Assembly: GCF_900156175.1 (NCBI RefSeq)
Contig: NZ_FTMV01000021.1
Coordinates: 1 to 64,000 of the forward strand
From: Janthinobacterium sp. TND4EL3
GTDB lineage: Bacteria > Pseudomonadota > Gammaproteobacteria > Burkholderiales > Burkholderiaceae_D
Length of the DNA: 64,000 nt
Direction: 5' to 3'
A program made the position numbers and the translations under genes. This document shows positions 1 to 8,442 of the stretch, piece after piece; within the stretch, counting starts at the first letter, position 1; each line of letters starts with the position of its first letter. The notes beneath the pieces are model-generated. The model did not search any database. It worked only from the letters and a program-made list of their open reading frames with translations, and was not told where the DNA came from.

Positions 1-572
1 CGCGCCACCACGATGCAGACCTGTTCACTGGAAATGCCGCGCTGGCGGGCGTGGCCGCCCCGGCGGCGTGCCGGACGCGTCAGATGCCTGGATCCCTTTT
101 CCGATTCCAGCAGATACAGCTCGTCGGCCTCGGCGATGCCGTGCAGGCACAGCGGCCGGTCCGTCCTGGCGAGCGTCAAAAACCGGTGGCGCCAGCGGAA
201 GGCGGTGTTGCGGTGCACGCCCAGCTGGCTTGCTGCCTGGCGCACGGAAGCCGATGCCAGCAGGCAATCGGCGTAGGCTAGCCACAGCGATTTATGGCGC
301 AAGCGCGCCAGCGGCGTGCCGGTGAGCGCATTGAAGGTGCGCCCGCACGGCACGCAGCGGTAGCGCTGCAGTCCGTGCGCATGGCCGTGCCGGTGCGCAT
401 GGCTGCTGTTGCAGGCGGGACAGTGTAGCCGCTGCCGGGCCACGCTTTCGACCAGTGCCACGGCGGCGTTCTGCGATCCTGCCCCGCGCAGCAGGGTGGC
501 GCTGGCCAGACGCTGGCGACGGCTCAGTGCGGCGAACTGGGCGATGAAGGTTTTCCATTCGGCTGGCTGCAT
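1..572 (-). CDS. IS1595-family transposase, N-terminal part (truncated by window)
   Basis: The frame stays open from the ATG at 572 down to base 3 and continues beyond the window. The first 190 residues show a zinc ribbon (CPAC at 51-54, CVPC at 73-76), a helix-turn-helix around 105-135 (RQAASQLGVHRNTAFRWRHR), and then GIAEADELYLLES near 145-157. The latter matches the first acidic residue of the ISXO2-like DDE/DDN nuclease domain (PF12762). This order of zinc ribbon, HTH and DDE domain is typical of IS1595 transposases such as those of the IS1016 and ISPna2 groups. Whether the element is complete and active cannot be judged, because the remaining catalytic residues are off the edge. Confidence 0.8.
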   Translation of the reverse strand, partial: MQPAEWKTFIAQFAALSRRQRLASATLLRGAGSQNAAVALVESVARQRLHCPACNSSHAHRHGHAHGLQRYRCVPCGRTFNALTGTPLARLRHKSLWLAYADCLLASASVRQAASQLGVHRNTAFRWRHRFLTLARTDRPLCLHGIAEADELYLLESEKGSRHLTRPARRRGGHARQRGISSEQVCIVVA

Positions 573-660
573 GGCAGGCTCCCGTTTGTCCGATATGTAC
601 AGTCAGACAGCCGGGGCTGGGGAAGATTCCCTGGGTTCCCCTATTTGTCGGGGACAGAGC
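1..660 (-). mobile_element. Partial IS1595-family insertion sequence, cut by window edge
   Basis: The interval holds the N-terminal part of an IS1595-type transposase plus about 90 bases upstream of it. A candidate outer end lies near 650-663, where the minus strand reads GGCTCTGTCCCC; IS1595-type ends commonly begin with a GG(G/C)TCTGT-like motif, but this is recall and not a measured match. The other end and the target-site duplication lie outside the window, so the boundary is uncertain. Confidence 0.45.
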
Positions 661-685
661 CTTTTACATGCGGGGGCGGCCTCGC

Positions 686-1663
686 TTATTCGTCGCCGTC
701 GTCGTCCGCCTCGCCCCTGGAGGACTTGCCGCGCTCGGCATCGGCGCCGCGCTGCAGGGCGGCCGCATCGCGGAAGAAGGCGTCCGTTGCGTGATCGGGG
801 CTCAGGCGCAGGGCAGGCGGGTAGATCGCGGACATGTACAGTTCGTCCGCCAGGCGGCCGCTGATCTGCAAATTGCTCAGCAGTATCAAGGTCGAGCCGA
901 TGATGGCCAGCACCACGCTGACGAGCCCGAAGCGGCGCGGATGCTGTGGTTTGATCGTGCACAAATGGTAGTAGATCATGGCGCATACAATGACGATGAA
1001 CATATGGCGTCCGTAGCGCGTCAGCACTTCCAGCGAGAACGCATACGCGGCCACATTGCTGCCCAGTTCCCACGCTTCCATGGCCAGCAAGCCGCAGCCG
1101 ATGATGAACAGGTGGCGGCCGAAGCGCGCCGTATGGCCGAACAGGCGGTTCGCCACGGCCCAGATGGCGGCCCACACGAGGCCGGCGCCCAGCGCGGAGG
1201 CGATGACCATCAGGTACGAAATCGGATCGAAGGCTTCCGCATCGCCGAGCCAGTTGCTGAAGGCGGCCGAGGCACCGATCATGGCCAGGCCGGTCATGGC
1301 GGGGCGCAAGCCTTCCCAGTTGTGCATGGTCGTGTCGCTCAGTTCGGGCGCCACCGGATGGTCGCTGGCGCGCACGCGCAGTCGCGTGTGGCCCAGGCGC
1401 ACGATGCTGTTGCCGCCCAGGGCTACCTGCGCCTGGCGCTGGCCGAGGTGGATCACGCCATTCTGGCTGCCCAGGTCGCGCAGCAGCAGGCCGCCTGTGC
1501 CATCATCCTCGACGATGGCGTGGGCGGGCGCCGTGTGCGCATCGTCGAGGATGAAGTCATTGTCGTAGCCGCGGCCTATGCGGATCGGCAAGGCATCGAT
1601 CCGCTGGCGCCGTTCCACGTCGCCATTCGCGGCGAGGATTTCGATGTAGTAGGGCGCTTTCAT
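686..1663 (-). CDS. FHA-domain integral membrane protein
   Basis: A protein of 325 residues. The N-terminal ~105 residues form a forkhead-associated domain, with GRGYDNDFIL, then an AHAIV strand and LGSQNGV; these are the conserved Gly-Arg, His and Asn-Gly positions of phosphothreonine-binding FHA modules. The usual Ser before the His region is replaced by APAHA. From about residue 125 to 260 there are four or five hydrophobic segments (for example YLMVIASALGAGLVWAAIWA), so it is probably an inner-membrane protein with a cytosolic FHA head. The C-terminus is acidic and charged. Its ATG overlaps the TGA of the upstream serine protease gene by 4 bp, so the two are translationally coupled and probably work together. 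The ligand is unknown and no Ser/Thr kinase is nearby. Confidence 0.85.
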   Translation of the reverse strand: MKAPYYIEILAANGDVERRQRIDALPIRIGRGYDNDFILDDAHTAPAHAIVEDDGTGGLLLRDLGSQNGVIHLGQRQAQVALGGNSIVRLGHTRLRVRASDHPVAPELSDTTMHNWEGLRPAMTGLAMIGASAAFSNWLGDAEAFDPISYLMVIASALGAGLVWAAIWAVANRLFGHTARFGRHLFIIGCGLLAMEAWELGSNVAAYAFSLEVLTRYGRHMFIVIVCAMIYYHLCTIKPQHPRRFGLVSVVLAIIGSTLILLSNLQISGRLADELYMSAIYPPALRLSPDHATDAFFRDAAALQRGADAERGKSSRGEADDDGDE

Positions 1664-3075
1664 GGCTTGCGCGCGCCGCTGGCGGAAGGGGCGCGCGACA
1701 GCGCTTCGAGGAAGGTGCGGGTGACGCGCATGCCGTTGGCGTAGGACACGCCGCGCGCGTCGATGCGGCTTTGCAAGCTCATTAGTGGCTCATCGGTGCT
1801 GGCGGCCAGCAGGGCGAAATCATACAGGCCGGAAAATTTGCGGTAGGCGCGCACGCACAGGACGGCGCGCAGGGGCAGGGTGGCATTCTTGACGAACTGT
1901 TCAGTGCAATGGGGGCCCGTCAGGTGCGCGCTCTTGTAGTTGCCGAAATTTTCATTCTTGAACGAGGCGCTGGCCAGTTCGGAAAAGCGCAGCGGCCCCA
2001 GTTCGCTGCTGCGCAAGAATTCGTGGCGCATCGACACCTGCCCCGTCTGCAGGGCGCCGGAAATGAAGATGGCCGATTCCATGGCGCAGCTGGTATTGTC
2101 TATCGTATAGGGCTTGTCGGCCTTCACGTTGGAGCGGCCCCAGCAGCGCATCTGGTCCGATTCGCGCACGGGCACGCGGTACGGTCCCATGGCTTTCAGG
2201 CTCAGGGGCGTGCCGAGCAGGCGCGCCAGCATCACTTCCTGGTGCGCCAGCAGCTGCGCCGTCACCAGCGGCTTGAAGTCCTTCGGCGGCTTGCCTTGCT
2301 GCGCCACCTTGGCCAGCAATTGCTGGGCATAGCGGGCCGGCACGAGGAAACTGACGAGTTCCCCGTCGAGGCGTTTCGAGACATTGATGCCCGCGACGTC
2401 GCCATTCGCCGTGACGCTGGGGCCGCCGCTCATGCCGGAATTGATCGGCCCCGTAAACATCAGCTGGTCGTAGAAACTGCGCGTGACGACGCCGTTGTAC
2501 GACCCTTCCGAAATGGCGAAGCCCAGGTCCAGCGGATTGCCCATCGAATACAGGTACTGGCCCTGCGTCAGCGGCGCCAGCTGCTCGGGCATCTTGAAAA
2601 AGCCCGTGCCATGGCGGTTTACGCGCAGCACGGCCAGGTCGTGCAGCACATCGACGGCCAGCAATTCCACGTTGCCGCGCTGGCCGCTGGTGTCGACCCA
2701 TTCGCCCACATAGGTATCGGGGTCGAGCGCGAATTGCGACACGACGTGATAGTTGCTCACTACCAGGTCGCCCGTGCCGATCAAAAAGCCGGACCCCACG
2801 GACGACTGCGTGCGGCCGTTCTTCAGCAGCACGCGCACTTGCAGGATGTCGGCGCGCGCGGCCGTGTACAGCTTTTGCGCGGCCGACGAGGGCGGCGGCA
2901 GGGCCGCGTGTTCGGTGGCGGCCGGCGCGGCGGTGGCCGGCGGCGGCTTGACGGGAGGAACCGATGCGGCGGAGGCCGCAGCGGCGGAGGTGGCAGGCGT
3001 GGCGACCGGCGCCGCCTGCGCGCCAGCGGTGCCGCACAGGCCGGCCAGCAGGAGGGCGAAGTTAGATAATTTCAT
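1660..3075 (-). CDS. Exported trypsin-like (HtrA-type) serine protease without PDZ domain
   Basis: A protein of 471 residues starting at MKLSNFALLL, chosen because it gives a signal peptide (cleavage near AQA/AP at 21) and is preceded by AAAGGA; the open frame extends upstream but has no such signal. An Ala/Pro-rich linker (20-62) is followed by a trypsin-fold domain with the full triad: His110 in SNYHVV, Asp146 in HDLAVL and Ser216 in GMSGGP. No PDZ domain is seen. The C-terminal ~200 residues are unassigned and contain several Cys that could form disulfides. It acts in the periplasm or at the envelope, probably on misfolded or specific substrates. It is the first gene of a coupled pair with the FHA membrane protein. 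Confidence 0.85.
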   Translation of the reverse strand: MKLSNFALLLAGLCGTAGAQAAPVATPATSAAAASAASVPPVKPPPATAAPAATEHAALPPPSSAAQKLYTAARADILQVRVLLKNGRTQSSVGSGFLIGTGDLVVSNYHVVSQFALDPDTYVGEWVDTSGQRGNVELLAVDVLHDLAVLRVNRHGTGFFKMPEQLAPLTQGQYLYSMGNPLDLGFAISEGSYNGVVTRSFYDQLMFTGPINSGMSGGPSVTANGDVAGINVSKRLDGELVSFLVPARYAQQLLAKVAQQGKPPKDFKPLVTAQLLAHQEVMLARLLGTPLSLKAMGPYRVPVRESDQMRCWGRSNVKADKPYTIDNTSCAMESAIFISGALQTGQVSMRHEFLRSSELGPLRFSELASASFKNENFGNYKSAHLTGPHCTEQFVKNATLPLRAVLCVRAYRKFSGLYDFALLAASTDEPLMSLQSRIDARGVSYANGMRVTRTFLEALSRAPSASGARKP

Positions 3076-3140
3076 GCATCCTTTATGCGTGAGCGGGAGC
3101 ACCTGTGCACGATGGCGCCGCCTGCGCGCCAGTGCGGCAA

Positions 3141-3806
3141 TTACAGGGCGCCGTCTTCGAGCGCCGGCGCCGTCACCGGCGTCATCATGTGACCGAGCTT
3201 GCTTTGCTTGGTATTGAGGTAATGCTGGTTGAAGGCGTTGCGGTTGACCAGCAGCGGCACCCGCTCGGCCACCGTGATGCCCAGCGCTTCCATGGCGGCG
3301 ATCTTGCGCGGGTTGTTCGTCATCAAACGCAGGCTGTCGATGCCGAACTGCGCAAACATGGGCTTGCACAAGGCGTAGTTGCGCGCATCGGCCTTGAAGC
3401 CCAGCTGCTCGTTCGCCTGCACCGTGTCGGCGCCCGCTTCCTGCAGGCGGTAGGCGCGGATCTTGTTGATCAGGCCGATGCCGCGTCCTTCCTGGCGCAA
3501 ATACAGCAGCACGCCGCGGCCTTCCTCGGCAATGCGTTTCAGCGCGCCTTCGAGCTGGGCGCCGCAATCGCAGCGCTGGGAAAACAGCACGTCGCCCGTC
3601 AGGCACTCGGAATGCACGCGCGCAAGCACCGGTTCGCCGTTGCCGACGTCGCCCAGCACCATGGCCAGGTGTTCCTTGCCCGTGGCGTGCTCGACAAAGG
3701 CATGCAGGGTGAACTGGGCCCACGGCGTCGGCAGTGCGCAGGAAGTCGTGTAATCCAATTCGCCTGTCGCCAGGAGGTCTGCGCCGCTTTGCATGGTTGT
3801 GCTCAT
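3141..3806 (-). CDS. ribA: GTP cyclohydrolase II
   Basis: The enzyme opens GTP to 2,5-diamino-6-ribosylamino-4(3H)-pyrimidinone 5'-phosphate, formate and pyrophosphate, the first step of riboflavin synthesis in the cytosol. The 221-residue product has the zinc site Cys68-x10-Cys79-x-Cys81 (HSECLTGD then QRCDCGAQ) and the GTP-binding RQEGRGIGL. The C-terminal NKQHYLN-like region ([18 protein letters not shown]) is also typical. It is a stand-alone RibA with no DHBP synthase fusion. Start: ATG at 3806 (MSTTMQSG); a TTG at 3821 or an ATG at 3794 are alternatives, and none has a clear Shine-Dalgarno sequence. No other rib gene is adjacent. Confidence 0.95.
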   Translation of the reverse strand: MSTTMQSGADLLATGELDYTTSCALPTPWAQFTLHAFVEHATGKEHLAMVLGDVGNGEPVLARVHSECLTGDVLFSQRCDCGAQLEGALKRIAEEGRGVLLYLRQEGRGIGLINKIRAYRLQEAGADTVQANEQLGFKADARNYALCKPMFAQFGIDSLRLMTNNPRKIAAMEALGITVAERVPLLVNRNAFNQHYLNTKQSKLGHMMTPVTAPALEDGAL

Positions 3807-3827
3807 ATAAGTAATTATCAAAAATAA

Positions 3828-3863
3828 AAGGCGCGCGACACCACTCCGGTGCCGGCGCGCCTT
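3828..3863 (-). terminator. Rho-independent terminator directly upstream of ribA
   Basis: The minus strand reads AAGGCGCGC, then an inner CACC/GGTG helix, then GCGCGCCTT followed by TTATTTTT. This is a long GC-rich hairpin with a U-rich tail. It ends about 20 bases before the ribA ATG, so it either closes the PhoX-like transcript or acts as an attenuator in the ribA leader. No FMN-riboswitch (RFN) core is visible upstream. Confidence 0.7.
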
Positions 3864-3982
3864 GCCATCATACCAAAAAGCAGGGAAACGTTTTTCCCCG
3901 GCTGCCTTTCGGTCGTTGCAATGTCTGGTGATGAACCTTACTTAGGGGCACTTCCTCCATTTACAAGGTGGATGGCTGGCTT

Positions 3983-4008
3983 TGCCTGGCGGATGCCGCC
4001 GCCAGGCA
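3983..4008 (-). terminator. Hairpin just after the PhoX-like gene
   Basis: A perfect 10-bp inverted repeat (TGCCTGGCGG and CCGCCAGGCA) with a 6-base loop begins 9 bases after the stop of the PhoX-like gene. There is no U tract on either strand, so it may stabilise the mRNA 3' end more than terminate by itself. Confidence 0.5.
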
Positions 4009-4016
4009 CGGGATCA

Positions 4017-6260
4017 TCAGCTGCCGATGCGGCCGCCGTCGTTCTTGGTGATCACGATGGTGGCCGAGCGGGGGCGCTTGCCGGCGCCATAGCCGGCGTT
4101 GGCCGGCCATTGGCTCGTGTACTTGGACGGATCGCCGATATTGGCCAGCGCGGTGTTTTCGCCCGGATGCTGGATATTGATGAACATGGTCTTGCCGTCG
4201 GGCGTTTCGCTGATGCCCGTGATTTCCGAGCCGACCGGCCCCACCAGGAAGCGCTTGAGCGTGTCGGCCGTGGGTTTCTTGCCGATGAAGGTGTCGACGG
4301 CCAGGTTGCCGCCGGCCGCCGTCGCGTAGTTCAGGGTGGACTTGGCGCCGTCGCCCACCTTGCCGGGGATGGCCGCGAGCATCATGCAGTTGGTCACGTC
4401 CGTGTACGCGCCATCGTCCGTCTGGATCCAGCAGATGCCCGTGTAGGGGCTGAAGGCCAGGCCGTCCGGGCTGGAGAAGTCCTGGTCGGCCGTCAGGTTC
4501 GACAGGTTGATCTTGCTGGCGTCGGCGCCGCTCTCTGCGCCAAACAGGTAGACATCCCACGTAAAGCTGGTGGCCGCCGCCGCGCCCGTGCCTTCCTTGA
4601 AGCGGATGATATGGCCGTTCGGATTGCCGTTCTGCGCGCTGCTGCCCTTCATGTCCGTGTAGGCGCGCGGGTTGGCGCTGTCGGGCGCCAGCTGCGACGA
4701 ACCGCTCGGATTGACGGTGCGGTTCGAGTTGTTGGTCAGCGTGTAATAGATCTCGCCATTGGCCGGGTTGACCGAGCACCATTCCGGGCGGTCCATCTTC
4801 GTTGCGCCCACGGCGTCGGCCGCCAGGCGGGCATTGACCAGCACGTCGGCCAGGTCGGCGAACTTGTAGGCACCGTAGGCCTGGATCAGCGCGTTCGACA
4901 GGGACAGCTCGATCCACTGGCCCGTGCCGTCGGCGGCCAGCTTGGCCACGTACAGCTTGCCCGAATCGAGGTATTTGTCGCCGGTGGCGATGCGGTCTGC
5001 CGGGTTGGCGTCCGCCGCGGCCCAGACGGCCGTCGTGACGAATTTGTAGATGTATTCATTGCGCGAATCGTCGCCCATGTAGACGGCCAGCTGCTGGCCC
5101 ACGGTCGGCACGCTGAAGGCGGCGCTTTCGTGCGCGTAGCGGCCCAGCGCCGTGCGCTTGCGGATGGCGCGGGTCTTGTCGTACGGGTCCATCTCGACGA
5201 TGTAGCCCATGCCGTTGAGTTCATTGCGGTAGTCGTCGCTGCCGTCGGCCGATGCGCCGATCTTGCTCAGGTTCCAGCGCGCGTACTTGTCGTCGCTGCC
5301 GCCCGTTTCCCAGCCGTGGCGCGAGGCGGCGCCCTGGCTGCGGCCATAGCGGTTCAGCGACACCACGGACTTGTCGCCGCGCGCCGCGTTGTCGGCGGCC
5401 GAGCGCGTGAAGTAGCCGGCCCAGTTTTCTTCGCCGGACAGGTAGCTGCCCCAGGGCGACTTGCCCGTGCCGCAGTTGTTGATGGTGCCGCGCGTCTTGG
5501 TGCCGGTCGGCGAGTACTTGGTCACCACGAGGGCGTTGCCGCGCACGGGGCCGGCAAGCTCGACGTCCGTCAGCGGCGTGACGCGGCGGTTGAAGGCGGA
5601 ATCGTTGACGGTGGCCCAGGCGCTGCCCGTCTTCTTGACTTCCACCACGCTCAGGCCGTGGACGGCCACTTCCTTGTCGACTTCGGCGGCGGGGCGCGGC
5701 AGCGTGGTGGTGCCGCCATTGACGTGCAGGAAGTGCGAGGACAGTTTTTCGTCCGTGGTCGCTTCGTGGTTCATCGCCAGCAAGCCCCGTTCGGCGCCGG
5801 ACGCCAGCGGCGCGCCGGCGGCGGACAGGCCGTAGTATTCCATGCCGTCGTGGTGGTCGCCGGCGCGGTTGTCGAAATCCGTATCGCTGCCGTCGTTCTT
5901 GTAGGCGGGCGTGGCCGCGCGCAGCGAGTCGCCCAGCGCATACAGGGCGGTGGCCGTGTAGCCGGCCGGCACGGACACGACATCGGCCAGGCTTTTCGGC
6001 ACGGCCGTGAAGGCCAGCAGTTTTTCAGGCGTCGGCGTCGGCGTCGGCGTGACGGCCGCCGCATCGCTGTCGCCGCCACAGGCGGACAGGCCCATCGACC
6101 CCATGACGGCGGTGGCGGCCGTGACGGCGCTGCCGCGCAGCCAGTTGCGGCGGCTCAGGCGGGCGTTCAGGATGCTGTTGAAATGGTTGTCGTGGGACGC
6201 GTTGCTGTCGATGTCGTTCGGATCGGTGGCGCGGATGGCCAGATCGTTGGGCTTGTTCAT
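4017..6260 (-). CDS. PhoX-family (DUF839) phosphatase-like protein, Tat-exported
   Basis: A 747-residue protein of the PF05787 (PhoX/DUF839) type. The N-terminus has a twin-arginine motif SRRNWLRG (Arg37-Arg38), a hydrophobic stretch and then GLSAC at about 57-61, so it is probably exported folded and may be a lipoprotein anchored at Cys61. A TPTPTPTP linker follows. Family landmarks include NCGTGKSPWGSYLSGEENW, GWE, RYAHE and a late DGLAF segment. Characterised PhoX enzymes are Ca/Fe-dependent alkaline phosphatases that release phosphate from organic esters; this longer protein belongs to the paralogous group whose substrates are mostly untested. Single gene with its own downstream hairpin. 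No Pho box was recognised upstream. Confidence 0.85.
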   Translation of the reverse strand: MNKPNDLAIRATDPNDIDSNASHDNHFNSILNARLSRRNWLRGSAVTAATAVMGSMGLSACGGDSDAAAVTPTPTPTPEKLLAFTAVPKSLADVVSVPAGYTATALYALGDSLRAATPAYKNDGSDTDFDNRAGDHHDGMEYYGLSAAGAPLASGAERGLLAMNHEATTDEKLSSHFLHVNGGTTTLPRPAAEVDKEVAVHGLSVVEVKKTGSAWATVNDSAFNRRVTPLTDVELAGPVRGNALVVTKYSPTGTKTRGTINNCGTGKSPWGSYLSGEENWAGYFTRSAADNAARGDKSVVSLNRYGRSQGAASRHGWETGGSDDKYARWNLSKIGASADGSDDYRNELNGMGYIVEMDPYDKTRAIRKRTALGRYAHESAAFSVPTVGQQLAVYMGDDSRNEYIYKFVTTAVWAAADANPADRIATGDKYLDSGKLYVAKLAADGTGQWIELSLSNALIQAYGAYKFADLADVLVNARLAADAVGATKMDRPEWCSVNPANGEIYYTLTNNSNRTVNPSGSSQLAPDSANPRAYTDMKGSSAQNGNPNGHIIRFKEGTGAAAATSFTWDVYLFGAESGADASKINLSNLTADQDFSSPDGLAFSPYTGICWIQTDDGAYTDVTNCMMLAAIPGKVGDGAKSTLNYATAAGGNLAVDTFIGKKPTADTLKRFLVGPVGSEITGISETPDGKTMFINIQHPGENTALANIGDPSKYTSQWPANAGYGAGKRPRSATIVITKNDGGRIGS

Positions 6261-6366
6261 GGGCTGCGATGTCCTGTGGTTGCGTGATTTAAAGGCAAGC
6301 GCATGATAGTGAGCGTATGTGACGGCCGCATGTCAGTTCCATGACCAAACGGTGACAGGCGGCCGG

Positions 6367-6400
6367 CCGGACGGGCCCCGTGCGTGACGGGTCCGTCCGG
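6367..6400 (-). terminator. Hairpin between the pirin and PhoX-like genes
   Basis: CCGGACGG pairs with CCGTCCGG, and inside it CCCGT pairs with ACGGG around a GCGTG loop. This strong hairpin lies about 60 bases past the pirin stop codon and before the PhoX-like start. There is no U tract; termination is inferred from position and stability. Confidence 0.45.
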
Positions 6401-6460
6401 TCAGGCCGCCTTGGCCTTAACTGGCCTGGCGAAAACCGCGCCGAAGAGGGGCAGCTGCCA

Positions 6461-7162
6461 TCAACGAGGCAGATCGAACAGCAGAAATTCCGCGTCTTCC
6501 GGCTGGGTAATGATCACGGCCGCTTCCTGCGTCAGTTTCAGCGCATCGCCCGCCTTCAGCGGCGTGCCGTTCACCACCAGGCTGCCGCGGATCAGGTGCA
6601 CATAGGCAAGGCGGCCCTCGTCGAGTGCATGCTCGGCCTGTTCGCCTTCCTGCAGGATGCTGGCGTAGAGGGCCGCGTCCTGGTGGATCAGCACGGAACC
6701 GTGGCGGCCGTCGGACGAGGCGATCAGGCGCAGCTTGCCCCGTTTGCTTTCTGGTGAGAAATGTTTCTCTTCATAGCTGGGGGCGATGCCCGTCACGTTC
6801 GGCTGTATCCAGATCTGCAGGAAGTGCAAGCCCTCCGTGTTCGAGTGGTTGAACTCGCTGTGGCGCACGCCGCTGCCGGCGCTCATGCGCTGCACATCGC
6901 CGTAGTGCAGCACGGAACCGGTGCCCATGCTGTCCTTGTGCTCGAGCGCGCCGTCGAGCACATACGAAATGATTTCCATGTCGCGGTGGCCGTGCGTGCC
7001 GAAGCCCTGGCCGGGCGTGACGCGGTCTTCATTGATCACCAGCAAGGGGCCAAAACCCATGTGATTGGCATCGTGATAGCTGCCGAAGGAAAAGCTGTGG
7101 TGGGAATTGAGCCAGCCGTGGTTGGCGGCGCCGCGTTCTTCGCTGTGACGAATCTGTAACAT
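6461..7162 (-). CDS. Pirin-family protein (YhaK-like)
   Basis: A 233-residue bicupin. The N-terminal cupin has the pirin signature, with GFGTHGHRDMEIISYVLDG and later GVRHSEFNH; the His-x-His and downstream His/Glu pattern would hold one metal ion. The second cupin is degenerate (LAYVHLIRGSLVVNG). Family members include quercetin 2,3-dioxygenases and redox-sensitive regulators; the true substrate cannot be read from sequence. Start MLQIRHSEE at 7162 is supported by GGAG 8 bases upstream. It is divergent from a LysR regulator, the same arrangement as yhaK/yhaJ of E. coli, so it is likely controlled by that regulator. Confidence 0.9.
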   Translation of the reverse strand: MLQIRHSEERGAANHGWLNSHHSFSFGSYHDANHMGFGPLLVINEDRVTPGQGFGTHGHRDMEIISYVLDGALEHKDSMGTGSVLHYGDVQRMSAGSGVRHSEFNHSNTEGLHFLQIWIQPNVTGIAPSYEEKHFSPESKRGKLRLIASSDGRHGSVLIHQDAALYASILQEGEQAEHALDEGRLAYVHLIRGSLVVNGTPLKAGDALKLTQEAAVIITQPEDAEFLLFDLPR

Positions 7163-7329
7163 GGTGTGCTCCGTTTCTGTAAAATTAATGTGCGATAATT
7201 TCGAAGGACCGTTGCTTGGCATCTGCCTTGGCGTCTTTTCTGCCCCTCGCTGTACGATGGAGAAAGTATAGGCCGCCAAGCCGGGAAAGAAAAACGGAAA
7301 ATCTACCGTACTATCATCGAAAAAATCGA

Positions 7330-8253
7330 ATGTTAAGACTAAGCCTGGAAGCCCTGCAAATCGTCGACGCCATCGACCGCCGCGGATCGTTCTCGTCGGC
7401 CGGCAAGGAGCTGCATAAAGTGCCGTCCACCATTTCCTATACGGTGGCCAAGCTGGAAGACGACCTGGGCGTGCAGGTCTTCCAGCGCAACGGCCCGAAA
7501 GTCGTGCTGACGGCGGCGGGGCAGGAATTGCTGAAGGAAGGGCGCTACCTGCTGAAGGCGGCGCAGGACCTCGAACACCGCGTGCGCAGGGTGGCGTCGG
7601 GCTGGGAAACGGAACTGGCCATCGGCATCGACTCCATGTTTTCCGCCGTGGCCCTGGCCGGCGACGTGCGCGCCTTCTATGAGGTGGCGCAGCAGACGCG
7701 GCTGCGCCTGGGGCAGGACACCCTGTCGGGCACGTGGGAAGCGCTGCTGGACCGCAGGGTCGACTTGCTGGTCGGCGCGCCCGGCGACGGGCCTGCCGGC
7801 GGCGGCTATATTGCACAGCCGATCGGCATGCTGGACTTTGTCTTCACCGTGGCGCCCACGCACCCGCTGGCGCTGCTGCCCGGCCCGCTGTCGCGCGGCG
7901 ACCTGCAGCAATACCGCGCCGTGGTGGTGGCCGATTCGGCGCGCCAGCTGGCGCCGCGCACGGTGGGGCTGCTGCTGGGGCAGGATGCGCTGACGGTGCC
8001 GAACATGCAGGTCAAGTTCGACTACCAGGTGCTGGGCCTGGGTTTCGGCTTCCTGCCGGGGCCTTGCGCGCGCGCCGCCATCGCGCGCGGCCTGCTGGTG
8101 GAAAAGGCCGTGGAAGAGCCGAAACCATCGGAAACGTTCTACCTGGCGTGGCGCGTGGGCGAGGATGGCGCCGCGCTGCGCTGGTGGCTGGCGCGCATGC
8201 GCGATCCCGACGTGTTCGCGCGGCTGGCGCTGCACCTGCCGGGGCGTGCCTGA
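7330..8253 (+). CDS. LysR-family transcriptional regulator (YhaJ-like)
   Basis: A 307-residue protein. The winged HTH lies at residues 4-63 (EALQIVDAIDRRGSFSSAGKELHKVPSTISYTVAKLEDDLG), followed by a LysR-type effector-binding domain. The ATG at 7330 (MLRLSLEAL) puts the HTH at the usual distance from the N-terminus; an upstream in-frame extension to 7216 overlaps the intergenic promoter region and is rejected. It is divergent from the pirin gene across a 167-bp gap, the classic layout for a LysR regulator and its target. The effector is unknown; YhaJ of E. coli responds to aromatic compounds. Confidence 0.9.
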   Translation: MLRLSLEALQIVDAIDRRGSFSSAGKELHKVPSTISYTVAKLEDDLGVQVFQRNGPKVVLTAAGQELLKEGRYLLKAAQDLEHRVRRVASGWETELAIGIDSMFSAVALAGDVRAFYEVAQQTRLRLGQDTLSGTWEALLDRRVDLLVGAPGDGPAGGGYIAQPIGMLDFVFTVAPTHPLALLPGPLSRGDLQQYRAVVVADSARQLAPRTVGLLLGQDALTVPNMQVKFDYQVLGLGFGFLPGPCARAAIARGLLVEKAVEEPKPSETFYLAWRVGEDGAALRWWLARMRDPDVFARLALHLPGRA

Positions 8254-8282
8254 CGCAGCGCCCGCCATTCGGCGTAGGCCTT

Positions 8283-8308
8283 AAAATGTTGACATAGGCC
8301 AACATTTT
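8283..8308. promoter_or_regulatory. Perfect inverted repeat downstream of the LysR gene
   Basis: AAAATGTTG, an 8-base spacer and CAACATTTT form a perfect 9-bp dyad 30 bases past the LysR stop and 135 bases before the EAL gene. It may be a weak terminator (the A/T outer part gives U residues on the plus strand) or a repressor site for the EAL gene. Confidence 0.5.
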
Positions 8309-8442
8309 CAGGTTACCATATTCACAGTATTTCCATCGCATTTCTGGCCCGACCTCCATGCCCCCTGGTGGGATTTTGATGATTACACAGACCGCAGCGC
8401 TCCCGATATTCTTCCTGCCCCCGTTTCCTGCGCGGGGTTGCC

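Noticed and set aside
1660..3723. Extended start for the serine protease gene, overlapping ribA
   Set aside because: The extension has no signal peptide and overlaps ribA in another frame; the start at 3075 has a ribosome site and signal peptide.
3864..4016. FMN riboswitch upstream of ribA
   Set aside because: No RFN conserved blocks (such as the GGGGCGGGGTGAAATTCCC-like core) are present on either strand.
6461..7816. Extended pirin frame
   Set aside because: The extra N-terminus is antisense to the LysR gene and is Arg/Pro-rich; pirin starts at 7162.
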